NCBI GenBank assembly: GCA_001579985.1 | Contig: LRSR01002232.1 | Span: 18,649-82,648 of the forward strand | DNA: 64,000 nt | Direction: 5' to 3' | From: Hypsibius dujardini | Taxonomy: Eukaryota; Tardigrada; Eutardigrada; Parachela; Hypsibiidae | Shown: positions 47,286-57,814 of the stretch, one piece after another | Layout: every line of letters starts with the position of its first letter | Position numbering within the stretch: position 1 is the stretch's first letter | Notes under the pieces: model-generated | Told to the model about the DNA's origin: nothing | Databases searched by the model: none | The model's input: the letters and a program-made list of their open reading frames with translations, nothing else | Translations under genes and position numbers: made by a program

Positions 47286-49210
47286 ATGGCTGACGACGAA
47301 GACTACTGGAATTCCACGTTGACTGCCAAGCCGTTTGACTTTGACGCCATCGACGATTCCAACGGCGGAGGCAGCGTCAGTCGTCTCTTTGGTGTTTCCC
47401 ATCAAGGCGCAGCGTCGAAGCGCCACGACGAGCTCAGCATCCCCGATGACGTCCGCAGCGTCACTTCCGAGGAATCCCCCAGCGTGCGCTCCGATTTCGG
47501 TGATGAAGACATTCCACCACGTGCACCCAGTCAAACAACATCTTTAGCTTCACGAACGAGCTCTCATTTGATGGGTAGTAGCCCGCCGGCCGTTGAGACC
47601 ATCACGAGTTCTGTTGTTGCGACGGTGTCTCCGCCAAGTTCGACCACATCAACTGCGGGCCAATCAATCAAGCGAGCACTGGCCAAGACGCTGCACCCGT
47701 CGCTGTCTTCGACCAGCACGCCCACTACAAATGGTAAGTGGATTGAGGTTGATTTGATGATTTTGTCTTTTAAAATTATTTTTCATGTATGTTTGCGGAC
47801 CGGGTGATGATTCTGCCTTGGTTTGATGGTTGGACGTTGGTATTTGTAGACGATGGAGATTTAATGGGATTTTTAGTGAGCTATGTTTGATTGATTGATC
47901 TCTTGAATTACACACATGGCCACAATACTGGGTGTTTGGCTCAAACTCGGGCCACCCAATTTTGCCTGGGCTCAGTCTAAGAGTGATTCAAACTCTGCCA
48001 CCCAGTAATCTGGCCACGTGTGTATTCGTTGTTTATTGTGGTTTTTGCTGTGTGCGAATGACTTGCGGTTGATTACTGGATTGAAGCGAGTGCCTAATAA
48101 ATGTTGCGCAGCTGCTATATTTTCATTCTAAATGATTTTCATTCTAAATTACATATTAAATGGTTGAGGATGAGGTTGAGAATTTTCAATTGTCAAGTGT
48201 AAATTACACATGTGGCGAAAATTCTGCACTAACCGAGTTCGGCTATTTCACTCGGTTTGTGTCCGAGCAATGCATTGAACGAGTTAAAGGGCGTGACTCG
48301 CGTCAGTGCACAATTTTTGCCACGTGATTTTATTATTTAAGCTCAATCTTGATGATTTTTTTATTCATCTTTCCAACGAAGCAATATAAATCACACTTTT
48401 CTTCGGAATTTTCGAATTGTTTTTCATTTTAAATATGCAAGACATTTTAAGCATGGTTCATTTCCAGAAAATTTGATCTTAAAAATGAATTAAAATATTT
48501 AAGAATTTTGCTGGATTTTTTCATACATATTTTAATTTCGAATTTGTGACTTATGTAAAGTACTAGTAATAATGATAATACACACGTGGCAAAAAGTTTG
48601 CGCTGACTGAATTAAGCACTTCAACTCGACGGCCGTGTATCAGAGCCACGCAACGAGTGTAATGGCTTGACTCGATTAGCGCATTATTTTTGCCACGTGT
48701 GTATTATCATTATCGCAGTTTTACTGCAGAACTGGCATTTCGGCCGCGTCTCGGATCCTCCTCCTCCTCCCACCACAGTCAACTGTCCGCCGAGGTGCAG
48801 TACCTCAAACGGAATCTGGAGGTATCGCGCAAAGACCAATGGATCAGAATCACACCGCGCGAGATGGTTTGGCGTATCATGCGTAACAAACCCTTCAGCC
48901 TGGAGAACTACCGGAGCATCGAGGAGAAGGTCGCGCTGCTGGACCAGGCGCTGAATCTCCACGACACCAATGCCATTTTGATTGCCATTTTGCACTTGAA
49001 GAATACGCTGAGTTTGGCGTTGTTCGTCGAAGAGATGGCCAAGAAGCCGGATGCGGTGGATCAGTATTTGGAATACCTCAAGGAGGATGGGTGCTATCAG
49101 GAATGCCTGGATTTTCTCGAGCGTCTCGGTCGCACAGGTTTGTCTTTTCCAGCGAAGGCCAACATATAAGATGGCAGACAGGCAGACATCAGACAATTAT
49201 ACAGACAGAC

Positions 49211-49248
<38 letters not shown>

Positions 49249-49267
49249 GCAGACAGGCAGGCAGACA

Positions 49268-49308
<41 letters not shown>

Positions 49309-50544
49309 ACAGGCAGACAGACAGACAGATAGTCGGATAGACAGTGGGATAGACAGTCAGGCAACCGAAATTCGATCTAAAGTGCAAATTCCTATTTCAG
49401 ATCAGGTTGCATTCCTTCAGTTTGAGATGGCCTTGCTGTCGCCCGACATTGTCACCCAAATCAAAGACCTGGACCTGGCCGTACGTCGCCAGCCCTTACC
49501 AACCGCCACTCGACCCTCCGACCTTCCACACATAAAAAAATACCGGTCTCTGTTAGAAATCCAGCGCCCGATCGAAGAACACGACGAAAAGGCCGCAAGA
49601 GACCCCAGGAATGAAGCCTTCGCTCAACATCCCCGAAAGTCCATCCTGGGGCTCTCCCTCGTACAGACACTCTTTTATTGCTGCTTATACCATTTCGACA
49701 AACCGGAAACGAGCTTTTGCAGTCCGCTGTTTCTGCGGAAAACTTTCGCCATCACGGAGAAGCAGTTTCTGTGGACGGCGTTGAGTGCATTGGCCAAGAC
49801 ACAAAAGTGGACTGAGATCCAGGTTGATTGATTGATTGATTTGAGTTGTGGTTGACTTTTTATTCAACTTCTTTAATGTTGGAAAATGTAAAAATGTTGT
49901 AATGTAATTTGAATTCGGGAATTAAAAATAAATTAAAAATATTATAAAATTGAAATATATATAAAATTAAATAATAAAATAAAACCTCATTTAAATTGCA
50001 TTAAAAACTTATTTTAAATATTTTGCCTAGATAATATGAAGAAGCTATTAATTTAATCTTGTAATCCTACATTAACATTTAATAATATGCATGAGTCGAA
50101 AATTGATTAAATCTAAGTCATCTGAAGCTTCTTTTTGATCGAATCAATTTAAATTTAAAAGTGCTTATCTTTTTCTTCTTTTTTTAAAGTTTTTTTTTTA
50201 AATTTAATACGAGCGTTTTTATTTTGCAGGCACTACTGACGGATAAGACCAGCTGGTTCGGTCAGCCCAAGCCGAAAGCGGTGATCGGGTTCGATCGCGT
50301 GGTGGACACGCTTCTCCGCAGCGGCACGCCCCCGGATGTCTTGGCCTACTACCTGCGTCTGATTGAGGACCCGGAAGTACGGTTGCAGTATAGTTTACGC
50401 TGTAAATGCCACAGTGTGATCATTGATACGTTTGCTGCGTTGAAAGATTTCGAGAAGCTGCAGGAGTATGCTGGTCGCTTTGACTCCGGCTCCGATGAGT
50501 ATCGGTATTGCCAGCAGATCCTGCAGAAAGTTACTGTGCGCTGA
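47286..50544 (+). CDS. VIPAS39: VIPAS39/SPE-39 (VPS33B-interacting) homologue, 4 exons, 530 aa
   Basis: Exons 47286-47733, 48730-49137, 49401-49822 and 50230-50544 total 1593 nt, in frame. VIPAS39 (SPE-39 in nematodes) binds VPS33B and acts in endosome and lysosome-related organelle trafficking. Residues 1-150 are an acidic, Ser/Thr-rich disordered N-terminus (MADDEDYWNSTL). From about 150 on the chain is helical and typical of the family: YRSIEEKVALLDQAL, ILHLKNTLS and a YLKEDGCYQECLDFLERLGRT stretch in exon 2. Exon 3 has HPRKSILGLSLVQTLFYCC, and exon 4 has AVIGFDRVVDTLL and LRCKCHSVIIDTFAALKDF. The length is close to animal homologues (about 490-530 aa). AATAAA lies at 50645, about 100 bp after the stop. 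The exon 2 acceptor was set by phase (48730). Confidence 0.9.
47910..48023. mobile_element. MITE, ACACATGGCCAC end, VIPAS39 intron 1
   Basis: Inverted copy of the element at 37848-37964. It has CACATGGCCACAATACTGGG at one end and CCCAGTAATCTGGCCACGTG at the other, with GGCTCAAACTCGGGCC inside. Confidence 0.7.
48206..48325. mobile_element. MITE, ACATGTGGCGAAAA end, VIPAS39 intron 1
   Basis: A 120-bp hairpin. The left ACACATGTGGCGAAAATTCT is mirrored by the right GTGCACAATTTTTGCCACGT. Inside, CCGAGTT/CTCGGTTT and GAACGAGTT form further inverted segments. It is related to 48569-48713. Confidence 0.7.
48569..48713. mobile_element. MITE, ATAATGATAATACACACGTG end, abutting a VIPAS39 acceptor
   Basis: About 145 bp with TIRs of about 28 bp: ATAATACACACGTGGCAAAA at the left and its complement at the right, ending GTGTGTATTATCATTAT. 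The right end stops about 16 bp before the exon 2 start at 48730, so it supplies part of the upstream acceptor region. Confidence 0.75.
49196..49365. repeat. (GACA)n/(GGCA)n microsatellite, VIPAS39 intron 2
   Basis: GACAGACA followed by a run of about 12 GGCA units, then GACA again. It occupies most of the intron between exons 2 and 3. Confidence 0.9.
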
Positions 50545-50644
50545 ACTCAACATGTGTACTGCTTTCTTATTTCGTTCCTTGGTATTTAACGCGAAAATTT
50601 GACGGAGTTTTATGATTATGATAATTTATACAAATTAACATTTA

Positions 50645-50650
50645 AATAAA
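50645..50650 (+). terminator. VIPAS39 polyadenylation signal
   Basis: AATAAA about 100 bp after the TGA, followed by a T-rich stretch. It is the nearest canonical signal downstream of the gene. Confidence 0.6.
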
Positions 50651-50686
50651 GTTTTATTCTTCCGCCTCTCCCGATCACCACCACAG

Positions 50687-50710
50687 ACAGACAGACAGAC
50701 ATACATACAT

Positions 50711-50753
<43 letters not shown>

Positions 50754-50785
50754 GCAGACAGGCAGACAGGCAGACAGACAAAGAT
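50687..50785. repeat. (GACA)n microsatellite at the edge of Ala-rich unit 3
   Basis: GACAGACA tract with CATACATACAT and GGCAGACA variants. It is followed directly by the unit-3 sequence, as in unit 1 (40600-40760). Confidence 0.85.
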
Positions 50786-51042
50786 GCAGACGCCAGGAGT
50801 GTTCCTTCCAAAAATCGGCCACATTTTATCATATTTTTCTCTGTTACGGCATAATTGGTGACGCGTGTACGAAAAAATCAAAACATAATGGAGTTTGCGC
50901 GCATTTGACATCACCAAATGAAATCGCTGGGTATAAGAAGAGAATTTTCAAAAGGCATTGCGGAATACTAATCATCATCCTAGTTCGTCGCTATAAAACA
51001 AGAATTGCCTCAAAAAGAATGATGACCAGTTAAACCGCCTTT

Positions 51043-51631
51043 TCATCCCAAAGCGACAGTAAGCGCAGCTCGTGCGGCGTTGATTGCGTCCGCGGCCAGT
51101 CCGTCGGCCACGCCCACCGCCACCAGGGCCGCCGCAGTGGCCGCGTTCTCCGCAGTCAAGCGAGCCGCATCCGCGGGTGCATGAATGGCGATCCACACAG
51201 TCAAGGCAGCGGCTTCGGCGGTCTGAGCAGTCGCCAGGCCGTTATTAGCGACCACTTCCGCTGGAGACCCAACGGCGGCGGCAGCGACGAGCTGGGCCGT
51301 CGCGACATTGGCCCGGGCGTCGGACAGGGCCTTGTCAACAACCTCGGTTGCGATGATGTAGTTCTGGGCCGCAGCGGCAAACGCGGATTCCTTATTGGCT
51401 TGTATTTGGAGGTGGTCGCTGACGTTTTTGGAGAGGGCCGCAGCAATGGCGTGGTCACAGGCTTCTTGCGGAGTTTCGGCGTTACGACTGAAGCGACTGC
51501 CTGAAACTATAAAAATAATTTTATTCTAATTAAAATGTGTATAACGTCGGGCCGCAGAAGATTTAGCCTTTCTTACCTCCAGATACGGCCACTACAACGG
51601 CAAAGAAAGTGAGGGCGACGAAGGACTGCAT
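51043..51631 (-). CDS. Secreted alanine-rich protein, copy 3 (172 aa)
   Basis: Exons 51631-51577 and 51506-51043, lengths identical to copies 1 and 2; the frame is open across all of exon 2. Signal peptide MQSFVALTFFAVVVAVSG. The mature chain starts VSGSRFSRNAETPQEACDHA, with one Cys as in copy 2. The end (from TAEAAALTVWIAIHAPAD) matches copy 1 exactly. The intron is only 70 nt. The copy is separated from copies 1-2 by the VIPAS39 gene, so either that gene was embedded between duplicates or this copy moved. Function unknown. Confidence 0.8.
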
Positions 51632-51733
51632 GATGGTTGGTTTCAAGGATTTGTTGAGAGAAAGTTGTTTGCCGTTCAGAGAAAAAGATTAAGAGATGCA
51701 AGAAGTTGACGCTGTTATCAGAAAAATGTACTT

Positions 51734-51763
51734 GTATATATACTAAAAAAATTGGCGCGTCTG
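51734..51763 (-). promoter_or_regulatory. Putative core promoter of Ala-rich copy 3
   Basis: CAGACGCGCCAA followed by TATATATA on the minus strand, about 104 bp before the ATG at 51631. It is conserved with copies 1 and 2. Confidence 0.6.
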
Positions 51764-52287
51764 TAACATAAGGATATGTACCGGTAGTGCCTACTCAGCA
51801 GCGAGGGTCATTTTGTCGTTATTACTATTGTTGAGTGCCTTGGTACTCCGAATTTGATGACTCGAGCAACAAAGTCGCTTTCCATCCAAATGGTTCCCAC
51901 ATCCCGGAGTGTCGAGGATTCAGCTTTGTGGCTTTTATCGTTCGGGAATGCTCAAAACTATTTCGAGTAAAGATTTCAGTGTCATCTGAAACGAACATGT
52001 TTTTAAAAACTGGAAACCTAGTTAGTTTGGAAGGGTTAACGCTGACCCTGTTTGGAAACCTCGACCCGCTCTTGGTCCCCTTCGTTCGTGCGGAATAAGC
52101 ATTACAGAGATAAGGGGTTTCTAAGGGGCGGTAAAATGGGCTATGTACAAAACAAGATAACGGTCTTTGCGTCGGCTCAACGGTTGTCCAAAAATTCTTC
52201 AAAGAAAATTTTAGAAAGCACAATAATGCTCAGAATGCACTTCATGTTTTTAACCGCTGCTTCATACCATAGGTATTTCATATCCAG

Positions 52288-52681
52288 CGTTTGCAAAGCA
52301 TGGAAGTACCTCCTCCGGTCGCGCGAGCTCGCCGAACACGCCTTCCTCAACGTGGACACGCTGTGCCGTGGCCGCGGCACCGGAAGCCTCAAAGAGAAGC
52401 TAACTCACTTCATGGCTGCTTGGAACCGGTCTGCCAGCAATGTCCAGGACGTGAAGTTCAACGGTGACCGTAATAAAGCTCAATCTGCCAAGGTCCTCTT
52501 CTTTACGGCGCGATTCTTCGTCGATTTCGACATTCAAATGTCGCTGCGTCGCCTCACCCTCCGTGGGATGTGCTTCTCCGGATCGTCTCTCGTCAGCCAG
52601 TGAGAGCAACTCTTCAGCGAGACCGAGGTGCCCACTGTTTATGGGCTAAACAACCTGAAGGTGATGTACCGTTGTTTTTAA
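52288..52681 (+). pseudogene. F-box/LRR-like gene fragment with in-frame stop
   Basis: After an acceptor-like TATCCAG the frame reads SVCKAWKYLLRSRELAEHAF, the look of the second half of an F-box. An LRR-like stretch SLRRLTLRGMCFSG follows. A TGA at 52601-52603 interrupts it, but the same frame continues EQLFSETEVPTVYGLNNLKV to a TAA at 52679. The first F-box half, a start codon and downstream repeats are missing. I infer a truncated F-box substrate-adaptor pseudogene; similarity searching could change this. Confidence 0.45.
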
Positions 52682-53320
52682 TATACGAAAAATATTCATT
52701 GAAACAATTCAATTTGTGTGTGTTTTTTTTAATGAATTTTTCCAATGAATTCCGTAACTGAATATTAAATGGTGAATTTCAATTTCTATATTAATAATGA
52801 TTTATTGATTTATTTTTTGAATTAATTGTGTAGCGAATTGAAAAATAAATTGAAAAATAAATTGAATTCCAATTCGACAGTTATAATTAGTGTTTAAATT
52901 CCAAATTCCAGATTCCAGATTCCAAATTCCAAATTTGCTAAATTGAATGATAAATTTTTTCCCTCTTTTTAGAATAGCATTTTTTTATATTTTTAGAGGA
53001 ATATTTAGAGAAAAAATGAATCATTTTACTGACTTGGGCCGATTTTCACTTTCATTTGGGGCATTTCATATCGTCTCCCGTTTTTCGTTCTTCAAAATTA
53101 GTTCGATATTGATTCAGAAATTCAGAAAATTAATTGGATTAATTAAATCAGAAATTAATTAATTCAGAAAACGAATTGGAGACGATCGCCCCAAGTGATA
53201 CGCAATCTGCAGTCACGAATCTGGCTGAACGCTTTCTACGTTAAAATTTCGGAATTTCGGAATGTTATTTCGCACTTTTTGGATCGTTTGCAGTGATGCG
53301 AGGAGGCCCGCTTCAAATGA
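52682..53320. other. AT-rich spacer; no gene recognised
   Basis: Simple AATTGA/ATTCCA-rich sequence (for example CCAAATTCCAGATTCC near 52900-52935). No supported features. Confidence 0.5.
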
Positions 53321-53329
53321 GGTCCCCAT

Positions 53330-53885
53330 TTGTTGCAAGTGCAAATAAGCATTTTCATGCCCAAATACCATTTCCAATTATAGATCGCCAAGTCAGGTGA
53401 CCTTTTTGCCTTTTTTCAAAATTTGAAAAAACTGCAGTGACGTCACCAATGGATAATTCTTCCCGCTATCGACACATCAAGATACCTTGAATGACAAATC
53501 TTGTCCGATCTGCGATTGGAACAGATTTTTCATCATGTTTGCGGTGCAGTAGTTGTAGAGCCAAAACCTCGGAAAACTGGGATATTTGGGATGGGATGAA
53601 CTGTTTTTCGAGGTCCACACTCTTTAACTTCTGAACCGCAAACATGATGAAAAAATCTGTCAATAGTTGTCTTCAGCATTTTTTGAGAGCTTCTCAAGAA
53701 GCCCAAGATCGCGCAGATCGGACAAGATTTGTCATTCAAAGTGTCGCTGACGGGAAGAATTATCCACTGGTGACGTCACTGCAGTTTTTTCAAATTTTGA
53801 AAACGGCAAAAAGTTACCTGACTTTGCGATCTATAATTGTAAATGGTATTTGGAGATGAAAATGCTTATTCGCACTTGCAACGAA
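53330..53885. mobile_element. Foldback element with about 250-bp arms
   Basis: The left arm contains TGCAAGTGCAAATAAGCATT, AACTGCAGTGACGTCACCAA and CAAATCTTGTCCGATCTGCG; the right arm has all three as complements in reverse order. The loop is about 60 bp around 53560-53640. A CRE-like TGACGTCA occurs in both arms. Non-coding. Confidence 0.8.
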
Positions 53886-55057
53886 TGCGGACCTGAGAAG
53901 ATTTTCTGGACGATTCAAAGCGCCGGGTTGCCCTTAAATTCCTGAAGCTTTTTCCAAGGGCTCATCCGCGAACGTGCGCGCTAATTTGTAATTTGCCGTC
54001 TGACCGTCTCGACGAAGAATTTATTAGACCAGAGTAAATGCATCGCATAAACGACAGAAAATTAACATTTCTGGTTCTTTGAACGTTCTCAGTTCTCAGT
54101 TGAGCGAATTTTTCGTAGATATTAATGTGATTACAACGCTCCCGAAAATGGGAATGAAGAGCTGCGGCTGCACGGGAGGAGCTGCGTTGCATAAATGTGC
54201 GGTGCAGCCACACGTTCTGTACTTTGCTCCATCCACGCCAGTGTCCACACAGGAACTCCGGGAGCCGTCGGGTGGTGCGTAAATGTCGTTGGGAACACAT
54301 CCACGAGTGAGGGAACCTTCAAATTATTAAAAAAAATCTATTCTTCGAACTGCTAAAGTAGTAAATATTAATCATATAAATATATAAATTACTCATATAT
54401 AAAATAAAAAAATATATACAGTATATGTAAATTACTCATATATAAAATAAAAAAGTATATACATTATATATAAATTACATATAAATTACTTATATAAATT
54501 ACTTATAAATTACTCGTAAATATTGCTAATTATTCTAATGCCAGCAAGCATGTATTTATTTGTGTAAGCCTCGTTTTAAATCAAGATTTGGGATTTCAAT
54601 TTAATTATCAATCAGCGCTTGGTCAATGTCTGATTTCAAATTTAATTTAACACAATTAAATTAATTATATTCATATTGTTATATTTCCGGTATTTAGAAC
54701 TAACGTCACCTTTCATTTGATTGATTGATTGATCATCTTGGGCTTACAGTCTGTAATTTTAAATTAAATTCAAAATCAACACAAGACCAGACGCCTGATT
54801 TTAAGTTAAATTAAGAATGATTTAATGTAACATAAAAATGCTGTTTTCATTATTTTAAATTAAATTAAGAATGATTTAATGTAACATAAAAACGCTTTTT
54901 TCAGTATTTTAAATTAAATTAAAATTATATTTACTGTTGATTTAAAATGGATCTTACAGTTTGTAGGTTAAGTTAAATTTAAATTAAAAATCGGCACATG
55001 GCAAGAAATATTACTTTAAATTACATGAGATATCAGAAATGTTAACAGACTAGAAAT
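53886..55057. other. AT-rich spacer with local tandem repeats
   Basis: About 54355-54530 is a tandem array of ATATAAATTACTCATATATA-like units. About 54800-54930 holds two to three copies of a 62-bp unit containing AAGAATGATTTAATGTAACA. No coding exon was recognised; the short open frame at 54079-54282 has no domain. Confidence 0.55.
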
Positions 55058-56239
55058 TTAAAGCATATTAAATTTTTTAATTTGCCCTTTGCAGAGCGTC
55101 TGCGTTATGTGTACAGACATACCAACGCCTTTAGCTTGCAGTTGCACTCGCTTGAAGCAATAACCGGTACATTCCAAAGTGTTGAGTACACCATGGTATC
55201 TGTCGGGATCGGAGCAGGCCACACTGCCACTACCGCTTCCTGTAGCGCAGTCGTAGCATTTAAAGGCCAATCCTGTGTGGGATAAGTTCAAAAGCACATT
55301 TACAAAAGCAAGCGGAATTGCATTCCCAAGCATTAATTCAGCGAATCTTTATTACCGATGCCTGACTTAGGAACGATTCAAATTACATTCTCCGATGTCG
55401 AACGCAAAATGGGTCCACTTTATTTGTTTAAATTAGTCTTAGTGATGATTTATAAAACTTATTTTATTGGCATGGCTCAGACATTTTTTTCTTGGCGAAA
55501 TATCGTAATCCAGATAAAAAACTGGCAGATTCCATTTTTTGAGATTTTCATATTGAAAAAGCTTCGTTTCTTGGAAAAAGTTTGATTTCAAGATTTGCTC
55601 GACTGTTTCTCTCCGATTTCGATTTGGAAACGATTAGCATCAGCAGAATTTATTTTGGAAGGGAGGGGGCGGGATTATGGCTCATAACTCCGCCTCCTGA
55701 CATCCAAAAGAGATTCTGTTGACGCGCAGCGATTCCAAATTAAATTTGAAGAGAGGTAATGTAAAAAATCTTGAAATCAAAGCTCTTTCAAAAATCGAAG
55801 TATCTAAAGTCAAAATCAGGGAAAACGAAATCTTCCAATATTTTCCGGATTTCGTTATTCTGTCAAAAAAACAAACTTCTGAGCTATGCCGCTGAAGTAA
55901 ATATTAGAGATCGCCATTAATAAAGTACTAACATAAAAAATTAACATAAAAAACTAACATAAAAAACTAACATAAAACACTATTATAAAAAATTAACATA
56001 AAAAACTAATATGGAAAACTAATATGGAAAACTAATATGGAAAACTAACATAAAAAACTAATATGGAAAACTAACATAAAAAACTAACATGGAAACATTT
56101 TGCATTCGACTATGAAAATCGTCCCAAGTGAGGGTTAAGTCAGCGGAAATTATTGAAGCACTCGTCAGGCGAGAGACTTGACTTTACCGGAAGTTGCACA
56201 GGTCCCCGCGATTAAAAACATGAAAAGCAACGCATTCAT
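55058..56239 (-). CDS. Small secreted Ly6/three-finger-like protein, 2 exons, 88 aa
   Basis: Exons 56239-56188 and 55272-55058 join in phase 1, total 267 nt. Exon 1 encodes a signal peptide (MNALLFMFLIAGTCATSG). Exon 2 begins FKCYDC and continues VACSDPDRY, LECTGYCFKR and TQTLCKG. This Cys pattern is typical of the first two-thirds of Ly6/uPAR domains in animals (extracellular ligands or GPI-anchored receptors). The C-terminal CC...CN pair and any GPI signal are missing: the frame stops after GQIKKFNML. Either a further exon is spliced in from a donor I could not see, or the protein is truncated. The intron holds a dispersed repeat and a 13-bp tandem array. Confidence 0.6.
55600..56130 (+). 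repeat. Dispersed TAACTCCGCCTCC repeat with 13-bp tandem array
   Basis: Motif order as in the copies near 20530 and 28170: ATAACTCCGCCTCCTGACAT, GATTCCAAATTAAATTTG, GGGAAAACGAAATCTTCC, then GACTATGAAAATCGTCCCAA. Between the last two lies a 55930-56095 array of AACATAAAAAACT-type 13-mers that other copies lack. Confidence 0.55.
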
Positions 56240-57091
56240 CTTGGCGTCCTTAACTATTTGTTCCACATCAGGATGAAGAAATGTGTTTCCGAAAGTGGAA
56301 TTGGTAAATCAGATGCGACTTTATAAAACACGTACGCTCTCATGCGCTTCATCAAGGTCTGGTGTGGTTTGGTTTGGTCTGTCTCATTTTGACAAGGCTG
56401 TATTTGCCTTGGTATAACATACACTGCAGAGAGATATGGCTTACTCAAACGGACAGTATCAATCGGGGAATCCCATTCGTGCGCATCTTTGTGTCAATAC
56501 AGGCTATATAAGTGTTGATTGACTGGACTTTGGAATGTCAAGAGTTTATACCGTTGATAAGAGTTTCTCCTAGCCTGGTTTACCGAGCTAACACGCCCCT
56601 CCCCCCAAAAGAACCGGTTCATTGAGCCGACGATTCCTCATTCACATTTGGGGCCGGCTCATTAAAGCTCAACTCTCAAGCACTAGAAATTGTACTGGAA
56701 GAATAGCTGTGCAGACTAGAATCTCGGCAAATTGAGCAGGACTAAAAACTAACAATTTTGGGACATTTTGCGACTGCAGAATGTAGAAAGAACGCGTCCT
56801 CGGCGCAAAATCCTCGTGAAATTGGGGCCGACGTGGAATGGCCATCGGATCCAGTTGCAGAGGTTACTACTCTGTAGCCGAAAGTTTCCAATTTTTCCAA
56901 TATGTCCAGAGGATTTTCGGATTCGAAGTGGAAGAAGCGCCATTATGATGTGTCTAGGTGCTTGAACCGCAATTTCGGGTATTGTTTAAGGGCATGATCG
57001 CTGTTAGAGTCGGATCGGGAAATTGTTGTACTCATAGCGGTACCAGAAAGCTTTACCAACACATAGGGCATCGCGTTCCTTACAAGAGGTT
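56240..57091. other. Spacer; no gene recognised
   Basis: 5' flank of the Ly6-like gene, then unique sequence with short open frames on both strands at 56749-56965 that lack domain features. Confidence 0.45.
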
Positions 57092-57520
57092 GCTGCACGC
57101 TTCGCCGCCAGAGTGAACAACTCTTACAATATCAATCGATAGGTGTGACTTTAATCAACTCATTCATACCAAAAGCTAATCCGGAGCTTGCGAAACAAGA
57201 TCACAATTTGTATGATTCATACGCCCCTCCTCCTCCAACAACTGAGCAGTTGATAATGCAAACCATGCCATTGATTGGTCGTTGTTTTAAATTAGGAAGT
57301 GGTTAATAGCAAAACAAAACAAAACAATCGACCAATCAATGGCATGGTTTGCATTATCAGTTGTTTAGTTGATGAAGGAGGAGGGGCGTATGAATCATGC
57401 AAATTGTGATCTTGTTTCGCAAGCTCCGAATTAGCTTTTGGTATGAATAGGTAGGTGAAAGTCACAGCTATCGATTGATATTGTAAGACTTGTTCACTCT
57501 GGCGGCGAAGCACCCACCAA
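57092..57520. mobile_element. Hairpin element with about 200-bp arms (full copy)
   Basis: Almost entirely palindromic. The left arm runs from CGCCGCCAGAGTGAACAA to CCATTGATTGGTCG; the right arm is the complement ending TTGTTCACTCTGGCGGCG. The centre contains AAATTAGGAAGTGGTTAA and (CAAAA)n. No coding capacity. A half copy is at 59177-59412. Confidence 0.8.
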
Positions 57521-57814
57521 CCAGACCCGTTTCAGCAGGCTTCAATTTTACCAACAATTTTCATTGGTTCTTATTAACCAGTAACGTGCTGCAAAATATT
57601 CTGCTGACCATTCACAATTGTCAAGATTGATCGTTGGTGCGCTTGATAGCTCCGCCCGCAAGTTGGAAACTGACATTCTTGACGGTTCGGACCGTTAAGG
57701 CAAATTTGAGCTCATCGAGAAGAAAACTGGGAAACACAGACACTAACGGTTCAGACACACGGGTCGGGTGAACCCATTAATTTGATAGGTTAAATAGCTC
57801 ACTCGGGAAGGTTA

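Noticed and set aside
51825-52223. 132-codon minus-strand frame upstream of Ala-rich copy 3
   Set aside because: It is not kept in the homologous flanks of copies 1 and 2 and has no recognisable features.
54079-54282. Small Cys-containing plus-strand frame
   Set aside because: No signal peptide, splice context or second copy; probably chance.
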